From Bradyrhizobium yuanmingense (lineage in GTDB: Bacteria > Pseudomonadota > Alphaproteobacteria > Rhizobiales > Xanthobacteraceae): 64,000 nt of DNA. Under the pieces are notes generated by a model that saw nothing but the letters and a program-made list of their open reading frames with translations, was not told the origin of the DNA and made no database searches. Each line of letters opens with the position of its first letter. Within the stretch, counting starts at the first letter, position 1. Location: contig NZ_FMAE01000012.1 of assembly GCF_900094575.1 (NCBI RefSeq), positions 95,772 through 159,771 of the forward strand, read 5' to 3'. Shown here piece after piece: positions 36,989-44,934 of this stretch. The position numbers and the translations under genes were made by a program.

Positions 36989-37677
36989 TGGCGCGCAAGA
37001 CGCTGGCCGTGATCGCCGCGCGCGGCGGCTCCAAGGGCATCCCGCACAAGAACCTGCTCGATCTCTGCGGCAAGCCCCTGATCGCCTGGACGGTCGAACA
37101 GGCCCGCGCGGCGCGCGGCGTCGACGTGGTAGCCGTCTCGTCGGACAGCGAGGCGATCCTCGCCGCGGCCGAGACCGCCGGCGCGGTCGGCGTGCGGCGC
37201 CCGGACGACATTTCGGGCGACCTCGCCTCCTCCGAATCCGCCTGGCTGCATGCCCTCGATGCGATCGAGGCGCGACTGGGCCGGTTCGAGCGCGTGGTCG
37301 CGCTTCAGGCCACATCGCCGATCCGCGAGCCCGGCGACATCGAGAACGCACTTGAGACCTTCGATCGCGACCATCTCGACAGCCTGCTGTCGGTCTGCGA
37401 GGTCGAGGACTACTTCAACTGGCGGATCGGCGCGAACGGCCCGGAGCCGATCAATTACGACTATCGCAACCGCCGCATGCGCCAGCAGATCGAGAAGCGC
37501 TACCTCGAGAACGGCTCGTTCTACGTCCTGATCCCATCCCTCCTGCGCGAGCAGAACAATCGTCTCGGCGGCAAGATCGGCTTCCACGTCATGGATCGTC
37601 ACAAGATGTTCCAGATCGACCGCCCCGAGGACGTCAAGCTTTGCGCCGCCATCATGCGCAGTTACGGCTATGCCTGA
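36988..37677 (+). CDS. NeuA-like CMP-acid sugar cytidylyltransferase
   Basis: The protein has 229 aa. The N-terminus LAVIAARGGSKGIPHKNLLDLCGKPLIAW is the CTP-binding signature of acylneuraminate cytidylyltransferases. VVALQATSPIREPGDIENAL and the late FQIDRPEDVKLC Asp-rich loop are also present. It should transfer CMP to the ulosonic acid made by the upstream NeuB-type protein. It is coupled to both neighbours (1-bp overlap upstream, 8-bp overlap downstream). It is distinct from legF at 53499. Confidence 0.92.
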   Translation: MARKTLAVIAARGGSKGIPHKNLLDLCGKPLIAWTVEQARAARGVDVVAVSSDSEAILAAAETAGAVGVRRPDDISGDLASSESAWLHALDAIEARLGRFERVVALQATSPIREPGDIENALETFDRDHLDSLLSVCEVEDYFNWRIGANGPEPINYDYRNRRMRQQIEKRYLENGSFYVLIPSLLREQNNRLGGKIGFHVMDRHKMFQIDRPEDVKLCAAIMRSYGYA

Positions 37678-38434
37678 TCTCAGCGCCTTCTCGCTCGCAG
37701 GCAAGATCGCGGTGGTCACCGGCGCCTCGCGCGGCATTGGCGCGGCGATCGCGAGCGGCCTCAAGGATGCCGGAGCCACCGTGTTCGGCCTCAGCCGGTC
37801 CGGAACCGCGCCGCAGGGCGTCACCGCCATGGCCTGCGACCTCTCCGACGACAGCGCGATCGAAGGCGCATTCCGCGCCATTGCGGCAAAAGGCAATCGG
37901 ATCGACGCACTCGTGAACGCCGCCGGCATCAGTCTTCCGGCCCAAGGCGGCGAAAGCGAGCTCGCACGCTTCCGTGCCACGGTCGCAACCGATCTCACCG
38001 GCGTCTACGCCACCATCCTCGCCGCCTATCCGCTCCTGAAGAACGCGGGCTCGGCGGCGATCGTCAACGTCACCAGCATCAATTCGGTGCGCGGCTTCCC
38101 CGGCAATCCCGGCTACGTCGCGGCAAAGGCGGGGCTTGCCGGGCTGACGCGGGCACTCGCCGCCGACTACGCACCGGACGGCATCCGCGTCAACGCACTT
38201 GCGCCGGGCTACGTCGCGACCGAGATGACCGCGAAGAGCTATGCCGACCCCGTCATGCACGAGGATCGGCGCCGCCACACCATGCTCGGCCGCTGGGGGC
38301 AACCCGCCGACATGGTGGGTGCCGCCGTCTTTCTCGTGTCGGAAGCCTCCGCCTATGTGACCGGCCAGGAGATCTTTGTCGACGGCGGCTGGATCGCCAA
38401 GGGCCTCGCCATCAGTTCGGATAGCACATCGTGA
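37670..38434 (+). CDS. SDR-family oxidoreductase (glycan cassette)
   Basis: The protein has 254 aa. GASRGIGA cofactor loop, LVNAAGISLP, and an intact catalytic set (NVTS, then YVAAK) are present, and it ends IFVDGGW. It overlaps the cytidylyltransferase gene by 8 bp and the TIM-barrel gene by 4 bp, so it acts in the same pathway. It probably oxidises or reduces a sugar precursor. The exact step is unknown. Confidence 0.88.
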   Translation: MPDLSAFSLAGKIAVVTGASRGIGAAIASGLKDAGATVFGLSRSGTAPQGVTAMACDLSDDSAIEGAFRAIAAKGNRIDALVNAAGISLPAQGGESELARFRATVATDLTGVYATILAAYPLLKNAGSAAIVNVTSINSVRGFPGNPGYVAAKAGLAGLTRALAADYAPDGIRVNALAPGYVATEMTAKSYADPVMHEDRRRHTMLGRWGQPADMVGAAVFLVSEASAYVTGQEIFVDGGWIAKGLAISSDSTS

Positions 38435-39279
38435 CCGCAACGCTCGAACGCATCGGCTTCATGCAGGGACGCCTGTCGGCCCTGGTCGACGGCAAGATCC
38501 AGGCGTTCCCGTGGAACGAATGGCGCGAGGAATTTCCCCGCGCCAAGGCGCTCGGCCTGACGCGGATGGAATGGACCATCGACCAGGAGCGGCTGCGCGA
38601 GAACCCGCTGATGACCGAGCCGGGACAACAGGAGATTCTGACGCTGGCACGCGAAAATGGCGTGCGCATCCCGAGCCTGACCGGCGATTGCTTCATGCAA
38701 GCGCCGTTCTGGAAGGTCGATGCGGTCGTGCGCGATGCCCTCGTCAACGATCTCGATCTCCTGATTGCCGCCTGCAGCCGCATCGGCATCGCGTTCATCG
38801 TGGTCCCGCTGGTCGACAACGGCAAGATCGAGCGCGAGAGCGAGAGCGACACGCTCAAGCGGGTGCTGATCGCCCGCCGCGAGCAGCTCGTGAGACAGAA
38901 CGTCAAGATCGTCTTCGAGTCCGATCTGCCGCCGCGCGACCTCGCCCGCTTCATGGAGGCGTTTCCGGCGGAGGTCTTCGGCATCAACTACGACAGCGGC
39001 AACAGCGCCTCGCTGGGCTACGACAGCGCCGAGGAGATCGAGGCCTACGCGCCCCGCATTCTCAACGTCCATGTCAAGGACCGCGTGCGCGGCGGCACCA
39101 CCGTGCCGCTCGGCACCGGCAACGCTGATCTCGCCAAGACGATCCGGCTGATCGAGCGCTCCGGCTATAGGGGACAATACATCCTGCAAACCGCGCGGGC
39201 CGGCGACGGCGATCACGCCGGCGCGCTGGCGACATATCGCAACATGACGGTTCGCTGGATCGAGGATGCCGCGCGATGA
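38431..39279 (+). CDS. xylose isomerase-like TIM-barrel protein (glycan cassette)
   Basis: The protein is 282 aa from a GTG overlapping the SDR stop. The start ERIGFMQGRLSALVDGKIQAFPW, then MEWTIDQERL, FIVVPLVDNG, IVFESDLPPRDL, FGINYDSGNSASLGYD and ILNVHVKDRV, are the strands and metal-ligand positions (Glu, Asp, His) of the sugar phosphate isomerase/epimerase family. It resembles hydroxypyruvate isomerase/IolE-type barrels. A second barrel of this family is fused to the NeuB protein upstream. Confidence 0.85.
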   Translation: MTATLERIGFMQGRLSALVDGKIQAFPWNEWREEFPRAKALGLTRMEWTIDQERLRENPLMTEPGQQEILTLARENGVRIPSLTGDCFMQAPFWKVDAVVRDALVNDLDLLIAACSRIGIAFIVVPLVDNGKIERESESDTLKRVLIARREQLVRQNVKIVFESDLPPRDLARFMEAFPAEVFGINYDSGNSASLGYDSAEEIEAYAPRILNVHVKDRVRGGTTVPLGTGNADLAKTIRLIERSGYRGQYILQTARAGDGDHAGALATYRNMTVRWIEDAAR

Positions 39280-40037
39280 GGCTCGAGCTGGATGATCGCG
39301 TCGCGCTCGTCACCGGCGCCAGCCGCGGCATCGGGCTCGCGATCGCGACGACGCTCGCCGCAGAAGGCGCCAGGGTCGCGCTCGCGGCGCGCGGCGCAGA
39401 TGCGCTCGATGCCGCGCGGGCTACGGTCGGCGGCAGCACGTCGGTTCACGTGGCCGATGTCACCGATCCGGCTGCCGCAGCGGGGCTGCTGAACGAGGTC
39501 GAACGGCAGTGGGGACGCCTCGACATTCTCGTTTGCAACGTCGGCAGCGGCGCTTCCGTGCCGCCCGGGCAGGAGAATGCAGCGGAATGGTCGCGGGTGA
39601 TGGATCTCAATTTCTTCGCCACGACCAACATGATCGAGGCCGCACGGCCGCTGATGGCGCGCGGCAGCGGCGACCGGTCGATCGTCTGTATCTCCTCGAT
39701 CGCCGGCATGGCGGCGCTGGGCGCGCCCGTCACCTACTATGCCGCGAAGGCGGCGCTGAACGCCACCGTGCGCGGGCTGGCGCGCCCGCTGGCGCTCGAG
39801 GGCATCCGCATCAATGCGGTCGCGCCCGGCAACATCCTCGCCGCCGACGGCACCTGGGCGCGCAAGCTCGCCGAGAACAGGGCCGCGGTCGAGGACATGC
39901 TTGTGCGCGAGGTGGCGCTGCGCCGGCTCGGCAAGCCGGAAGAGGTCGCCGACCTCGTCGCATTCCTCGCCTCGCCGCGCGCGGCGTTCATTACCGGCAG
40001 CGTCATGGTCGCCGACGGCGGCCAATTGCGCGGCTGA
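39276..40037 (+). CDS. SDR-family oxidoreductase (glycan cassette)
   Basis: The protein has 253 aa. GASRGIGL, LVCNVGSGASV in place of the usual NNAG, CISSIAG and YYAAK give a complete Ser-Tyr-Lys active site. It ends VMVADGGQLRG. It overlaps the TIM-barrel gene by 4 bp and precedes the PtmA-like SDR by 13 bp. The substrate is not known. Confidence 0.88.
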   Translation: MRLELDDRVALVTGASRGIGLAIATTLAAEGARVALAARGADALDAARATVGGSTSVHVADVTDPAAAAGLLNEVERQWGRLDILVCNVGSGASVPPGQENAAEWSRVMDLNFFATTNMIEAARPLMARGSGDRSIVCISSIAGMAALGAPVTYYAAKAALNATVRGLARPLALEGIRINAVAPGNILAADGTWARKLAENRAAVEDMLVREVALRRLGKPEEVADLVAFLASPRAAFITGSVMVADGGQLRG

Positions 40038-40050
40038 ACAGGAGCTCCCG

Positions 40051-40890
40051 ATGCCAAGCCCGTCCTCACGCTATGACCTGACCGGCCGCACCGCTCTCGT
40101 AACCGGTGCAGGCGGCCTGCTCGGCCGGCAGCATGTCGCCGCGCTCTCCGAGGCCGGCGCGCGCGTCGTCGTCACCGACGTCGGACTTGCGCAGGCCGAA
40201 GCCGCCGTTGCCGCACTCAAGCAGAATGCGCCGTCCGCCGACCTGATCGCGCTTGCGATCGACGTCACCACACTCGATTCGGTGCGCGCTGCGCACGAGC
40301 AGCTTTCCGGCCGCGGCGTCTCCGTCGACATCCTCGTCAACAACGCGGCCATCGATCCCAAGGTGACCTCCGCACCCGGCGTGATGCATTCCTCCCGCTT
40401 CGAGGCGTTTCCGGTGCCGCAATGGCAGACCGAGATCGCCGTGGGCCTGACCGGCGCGATGCTATGCGCTCAGGTGTTCGGCGGCGCAATGGCATCGCGT
40501 GGCCGCGGTGTGATCCTCAACATCGCCTCCGATCTCGGCGTGATCGCGCCGGACCAGCGGCTCTATCGCCAACCGCAGGTGACGCGCGAGGAGGAGCAGC
40601 CGGTGAAGCCGGTGACCTACTCCGTGATCAAGCACGGCTTGATCGGGCTGACGAAATATCTGGCGACGTACTGGGCCGATCACGGCGTCCGCGTCAACGC
40701 GATCTCGCCGGGCGGGGTCTTCAACAACCAGGATCCGGCCTTCGTCGAGCGACTGACGCGCCTGATCCCGATGGGCCGCATGGCCGAGGTCGACGAGTAC
40801 CGCGCCGCGGTGCAGTTCCTGTGCTCGGATGCCTCGAGCTACATGACCGGGCAGAACCTGGTGATGGATGGCGGTCGAAGCGTGTGGTAG
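40051..40890 (+). CDS. PtmA-like SDR-family oxidoreductase (glycan cassette)
   Basis: The protein is 279 aa from the ATG at 40051 (AGGAG upstream). The cofactor loop GAGGLLGRQH is the variant seen in PtmA-like flagellin-modification SDRs. An insertion APDQRLYRQPQVTREEEQPV precedes the catalytic YSVIK, and YLATYWADHGVRVNAISPGGV follows. The same layout is found in the legionaminic ptmA at 54214. It closes the cassette of unknown product. Confidence 0.88.
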   Translation: MPSPSSRYDLTGRTALVTGAGGLLGRQHVAALSEAGARVVVTDVGLAQAEAAVAALKQNAPSADLIALAIDVTTLDSVRAAHEQLSGRGVSVDILVNNAAIDPKVTSAPGVMHSSRFEAFPVPQWQTEIAVGLTGAMLCAQVFGGAMASRGRGVILNIASDLGVIAPDQRLYRQPQVTREEEQPVKPVTYSVIKHGLIGLTKYLATYWADHGVRVNAISPGGVFNNQDPAFVERLTRLIPMGRMAEVDEYRAAVQFLCSDASSYMTGQNLVMDGGRSVW

Positions 40891-40951
40891 CCGCGGCGCG
40901 CCGCTCACGACGAGAGCGACACCGCTCTGCGCTGCTCGCCGGACGTAGCTC

Positions 40952-42367
40952 CTAAACTTTGGAAACCGCAGAGCGGCGAAACAAGCGAGTTTTGTCGGCG
41001 AGCACCCACGGGAGAACGGGACGGCCCAACATCTGCCAACGCTCCTCCAGAATGATCGCGGCGAACAGCGCGGCAATTTTGATCCAATATGTCGGCGTCG
41101 CCGCAAAGTTCAGCATGCCCCCGATGTACATGACGTAGAAGCCATACAGCACATAGAACGACAGCATTGCCGTCAGATATCGCCCGGCAACGATTGAGCG
41201 GATCATGATCGCGGAAATGAGCGCCGTGAGCCAGCCGGCTCCCAGCAGAAAGAACCAGCTCAAATAGGGACCAAACAGCTCGAAAAAGATTTCAGGAAAT
41301 CCACCTGCGAATTGAAACCCGCCCGTGATGTGCTCCGTCGTCCGTGGCTCACCGATCGTTTCGGACATCAGGAACTGCGGTGTCGTGTTTCGTCCCGCAA
41401 CGATGGGACGCCCGAACAGGGCATCGAAGGCACGGCGTGCATCCCAATCTCCGTTGACCAGAACACGCTGATAGGACGCCCATCCTATCTCTGACGGCTG
41501 CACGAGAGCGCGCTCCACGAAAGCGCCCCGCGCGGCCTCTCCTTCGTATCCTCTGACCCTGGTCAGATTCCAGTAGAGCGCAAATGCAATCATCGCGACC
41601 GTCGCCGCTATGATGCCGGTGCCCGCCAGCACGATGCGGCGATCGGCGATCCGAGGCAGCAAGCTTAACGAACGTCCGCCTGCAAAGCCTCGCGCCTGAA
41701 CGAGCAAAGCCGCCGAGAACGGTATGATAAAGAATCCACAATATCGGTAGAAGGGCGAGAAGCGCCCGCCTACGAGAAACATGTAGAAGATCATTGCAGC
41801 CAGCAAAACCAGAAAGCGATAATCGTATCGCCGCCGTCGCAACCACTCAGCGACGAACATGGTCCCCCACCAGAAGCAGACCATGTCGCCTCGCTCGATC
41901 ACAAAGCGATGAAGAAAATTGGCCTGCTCGTTGAAGGTCCAACGCTCGATCTTGGCGAACAGTGGAATGACGCCCCCCTGGATCAGAGCGCCGAAAAGCA
42001 GGATCAAGAAAAGGACCGACACGTAGAATGTGACGTCCGACAGAGTCAGTTGAGATTGGCTCGGATGCGGCTCGGGAACTGGAGCCGACCGAGCCCAATC
42101 ATCCAGCGCCTGCGCATTGAAGACCCAGAGGAATGGAAGAAGCGTCAGAAAATAGGCGATCGACTGGAACACAGTCATGACGCCGGGACCAATGAACATC
42201 TGAAGCTGGGACGAAAGGATTGGCCCCGAGAGATCGATGTAGAACGAGGAGATCGTCCGCCACACGAAGGTAAACAAAAGAAAGGCGAGGCACAGGAAAA
42301 TTGTCGATCTGAAGCGCAACAACCAAACGATGAAGAGCAGTATCGAGACACCAGCCAAAAGGGTCAT
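40952..42367 (-). CDS. polytopic membrane protein, probable Wzy-type glycan polymerase
   Basis: The protein has 471 aa and about ten or more hydrophobic helices. A large polar loop lies between helices (about residues 270-350). It contains no enzyme motif. Together with the Wzz-like gene 8 bp upstream and a flippase at 55046, the topology suggests an O-antigen/oligosaccharide repeat-unit polymerase. It is transcribed opposite to the surrounding glycan genes, and GC content is visibly lower than theirs. Acquisition by transfer is likely. Confidence 0.65.
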   Translation of the reverse strand: MTLLAGVSILLFIVWLLRFRSTIFLCLAFLLFTFVWRTISSFYIDLSGPILSSQLQMFIGPGVMTVFQSIAYFLTLLPFLWVFNAQALDDWARSAPVPEPHPSQSQLTLSDVTFYVSVLFLILLFGALIQGGVIPLFAKIERWTFNEQANFLHRFVIERGDMVCFWWGTMFVAEWLRRRRYDYRFLVLLAAMIFYMFLVGGRFSPFYRYCGFFIIPFSAALLVQARGFAGGRSLSLLPRIADRRIVLAGTGIIAATVAMIAFALYWNLTRVRGYEGEAARGAFVERALVQPSEIGWASYQRVLVNGDWDARRAFDALFGRPIVAGRNTTPQFLMSETIGEPRTTEHITGGFQFAGGFPEIFFELFGPYLSWFFLLGAGWLTALISAIMIRSIVAGRYLTAMLSFYVLYGFYVMYIGGMLNFAATPTYWIKIAALFAAIILEERWQMLGRPVLPWVLADKTRLFRRSAVSKV

Positions 42368-42375
42368 GGCCAGCT

Positions 42376-43233
42376 CTACCCGACGCGGACCGATCGCTTC
42401 AGAAGGAAAGTCAAAAGGCCAATGAAAAGGACGATGCCCAAGCCCGCCAGAATGGCTCTTTGCACGAGATTGACCTCCCTGGGGCCTTCCATCACAGGAG
42501 ATGATCCATCCTGCAGGCCTGTCATCCTCACGGTGCGCTCGCTATAGGTCAGTAACGCAATGCGCGTTTCGACGTTGAGAATTCCATCAACTGAGCCCCC
42601 GGGGCTCGACATCAAGGCCGTGCCATCCGGCCGAGCCGGCGTAACGTATATGTCGCCCTTCTTGAGCGAATCGCTCAGGCGCACCTTTGCATCTTGAAGG
42701 CTGTCGCGCACGGAACGCAACAATTCCATTCTGGGTTCAAGCAATTTCTGATGAACGGCCTGGATTGCGGCAACGGCCTGTTTAAGCAGGATCAGCGCCT
42801 CCTCCTTCGAGGCGGAACTTGCCTCCAGACGGATGATGGAATCGTCTATGACGATCCCGCGCAACGAAGCTCCGGCGAACGCCCCCCGGCGGTCGTGAAG
42901 TGCCTTGCGAGCATCGGCAAGTACACTGTCTTGGAACTGAATCCCTCCGATCCGTGTCACCAGCTCACGGGCACTCTCTACGCGTTCGACGGTCATCGCA
43001 GACCGGCCGAGAAGGCCGTCAAGGCTGGGCATTGTACCAAGTGCAATCGTCGCGCTTGCGGTCCAGGATTCCACCTTTCGGCCGACGTCCAGGGAACCGA
43101 GAGCAGCCAACAACATGGCTCCGATGGCGAGCGAAAGAACCCAATGCTTCCGTACTGTTCGGATAGCGACATCGGACCACCTCGCAAGCTGCGGACGAAC
43201 TGAAGCTTGGGGCGCACGCTCGATCATGGGCAT
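42376..43233 (-). CDS. Wzz-like chain-length determinant protein
   Basis: The protein is 285 aa from MPMIERAPQ. One membrane helix near residues 35-55 and a second near the C-terminus (RAILAGLGIVLFIGLLTFLLKR) flank a periplasmic helical domain. That is the polysaccharide co-polymerase (Wzz) topology. It is followed after 8 bp by the Wzy-like gene, so the pair probably sets polymer length. There is no tyrosine-kinase domain. Sequence similarity to classical Wzz is weak by eye. Confidence 0.65.
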   Translation of the reverse strand: MPMIERAPQASVRPQLARWSDVAIRTVRKHWVLSLAIGAMLLAALGSLDVGRKVESWTASATIALGTMPSLDGLLGRSAMTVERVESARELVTRIGGIQFQDSVLADARKALHDRRGAFAGASLRGIVIDDSIIRLEASSASKEEALILLKQAVAAIQAVHQKLLEPRMELLRSVRDSLQDAKVRLSDSLKKGDIYVTPARPDGTALMSSPGGSVDGILNVETRIALLTYSERTVRMTGLQDGSSPVMEGPREVNLVQRAILAGLGIVLFIGLLTFLLKRSVRVG

Positions 43234-43677
43234 GTACTCTTGTCCCGGACACAATATGAACGGAAAGCTCCATACCGTGAATGGGGCGCCCGGTCGACAT
43301 CATACTAAGCAATCTATGGTTGATTAATCGGCTCCTGTGCCAAATTCTCGAGGAACCATTGTGGCCCTGGCCGCCCTCGGTCCGTCCTGCCGTCTGATCC
43401 ACCAAAGGTGACCCGCGACTTTCGTCAGGCTCAAGCCTTGGTCGCCCAAGCGGCTGCTGGACATGAGGGCGCTCTTGCTACCGGAACGAGTGCCGCCATC
43501 TCTGTGCTCCAGTCCTTGCATTGGGGCTGCGGCTCCCGTATGACCGAAACTAGCTATGTGAGTTGGTATCTGCCTCAAACAGGCAGAACATCGGCCTTTC
43601 TTGGACCTACACCGTGCTTCAACCACCGCTCGTCAGCATCACTCCGATCGTGGCCATTCCGGCGAGGAAATGCTGAC
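43234..43677. other. 444-bp divergent intergenic region, no convincing gene
   Basis: It lies between the Wzz-like gene and the methyltransferase gene. It is lower in GC and contains an 8-bp palindrome GATTAATC near 43321. The methyltransferase frame stays open here to 43408, but its content (Cys, Trp and Ser-rich) is not protein-like. Promoters for both directions are expected. Confidence 0.55.
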
Positions 43678-44562
43678 GTGCGCTGGCAAACAAAGGCGCG
43701 GGCGTTCTCCGTATTGTCGAACATTCCCTGGGGCGAAGACCTGCATTACGCCCTGCAGCGCTACGTCACACGACGGCTGCCGCGCCCCGAACGACAGGTC
43801 AGGTCCATCTATACGCTTGCGCAGCGGCTGCTGGGCGTCCACGACAGGTACAGCATCCGACCGTTACGGGATTCGACTTTTTACGAGTTCGGCGCCGGGC
43901 GGGATCTGATCATTCCTCTCGCCTTCAGTGCACATGGGGCGCGACGTTTCATCACCGTCGACATCGAGCGCTTGGCCAAGCTGGAACTGATCCGCGCCAA
44001 CGCAGCCGTGATTTCTCGACTGAGCGGGACCGACCACCCCGACTTGAAGTCCGTAGAGGACCTCGAACGTTACTGGCACATCGACTACCGCGCACCGGCC
44101 GATGCCCGAACGACAGGCCTGCCAGCCGATTCGATCGACTGCGCGGTCTCGGTCGAAACGCTCGAGCACATTCCCAAGAGCGACATCGCGGCGATCCTGA
44201 AGGAGTTGCGACGCATCATGCGCCCTGACGGGCTTATCCTCATGCAAATCGACTACGGCGACCACTTCAAAGGCTTCGATCCGTCCATCAGCTCATTCAA
44301 TTTCCTGACCTATTCCGACGAGGATTGGGCGCCCTTCCAGTCTCGCTTCCAATACGTCAATCGTTTGCGCCATAGCGAATATCTGCAGCTGTTCAGAGAG
44401 GCCGGGTTTGAACTTCTCAGCGACCAACCAGACCGCCGGCCACCTGAGCAGCAGATCCTGGAACGGTTGGCACCGCGCTTTCGAAATTTCTCTCCGGAGG
44501 ATCTGTTCACGCTAGGCTCCCTGATCGTTGGCCGCCCGACTGACCTGCCGAAAGGAAATTGA
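43678..44562 (+). CDS. class I SAM-dependent methyltransferase
   Basis: The protein is 294 aa from the GTG at 43678 (GAGGA nine bases upstream). Motif I is TFYEFGAGRDLIIPLAF. IDCAVSVETLEHIPKSDIAAILKELRRIMRPDGLILMQIDY gives motifs II-III of methyltransferase type 11. It probably methylates a sugar or lipid-linked intermediate of the glycan. The substrate is unknown. GC content is lower than in the flanking biosynthetic cassettes. Confidence 0.8.
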   Translation: MRWQTKARAFSVLSNIPWGEDLHYALQRYVTRRLPRPERQVRSIYTLAQRLLGVHDRYSIRPLRDSTFYEFGAGRDLIIPLAFSAHGARRFITVDIERLAKLELIRANAAVISRLSGTDHPDLKSVEDLERYWHIDYRAPADARTTGLPADSIDCAVSVETLEHIPKSDIAAILKELRRIMRPDGLILMQIDYGDHFKGFDPSISSFNFLTYSDEDWAPFQSRFQYVNRLRHSEYLQLFREAGFELLSDQPDRRPPEQQILERLAPRFRNFSPEDLFTLGSLIVGRPTDLPKGN

Positions 44563-44613
44563 AGATCGCCAATTCTCGGCTGCTGCGACGGGCCCCATCC
44601 AAGAGATCTCGCG

Positions 44614-44934
44614 ATGTGGACGATCACATTTGTCCTGACCTTGCTGTTCTTCCTGATCCAGCTCGGCACAGTTGGCTCCGCCAGAACCTACATCCTCTCG
44701 GACCCGTATACGATCGGCATCGTCCGGGCGACCAACGGCGCGCCGGCCGCCCATCTGTTCTCCAGTCTGGACACCGTGAACGAAATGATCGCAACAGGTG
44801 CAAAATCGGTCGTACGCACGACTCTGCAGCCGGCCGAAGGAGATCAGCGGCTTGCAGATACTTGCAGCCTGATCGCCCCTCTGATGCGCGTCGTGTTGCA
44901 TCACTCATGCCATCGGAGGGACAAATCATGCTGA
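44614..44934 (+). CDS. small membrane-anchored hypothetical protein
   Basis: The protein has 106 aa. The N-terminus MWTITFVLTLLFFLIQLGTVGSA is a signal or anchor helix, followed by RTYILSDPYTIGIVRATNG. Codon use looks coding up to about residue 75; the last 30 residues (Cys/His-rich) look less natural. The stop overlaps the next ATG by 7 bp. The gene may be real and truncated at its 3' end. No family is recognised. Confidence 0.45.
   Translation: MWTITFVLTLLFFLIQLGTVGSARTYILSDPYTIGIVRATNGAPAAHLFSSLDTVNEMIATGAKSVVRTTLQPAEGDQRLADTCSLIAPLMRVVLHHSCHRRDKSC

Noticed and set aside
34985..37351. Open minus-strand frame of 788 codons
   Set aside because: It lies antisense to the kinase, NeuB-fusion and cytidylyltransferase genes, is rich in Arg/Gly/His without domain motifs, and is a typical GC-rich shadow.
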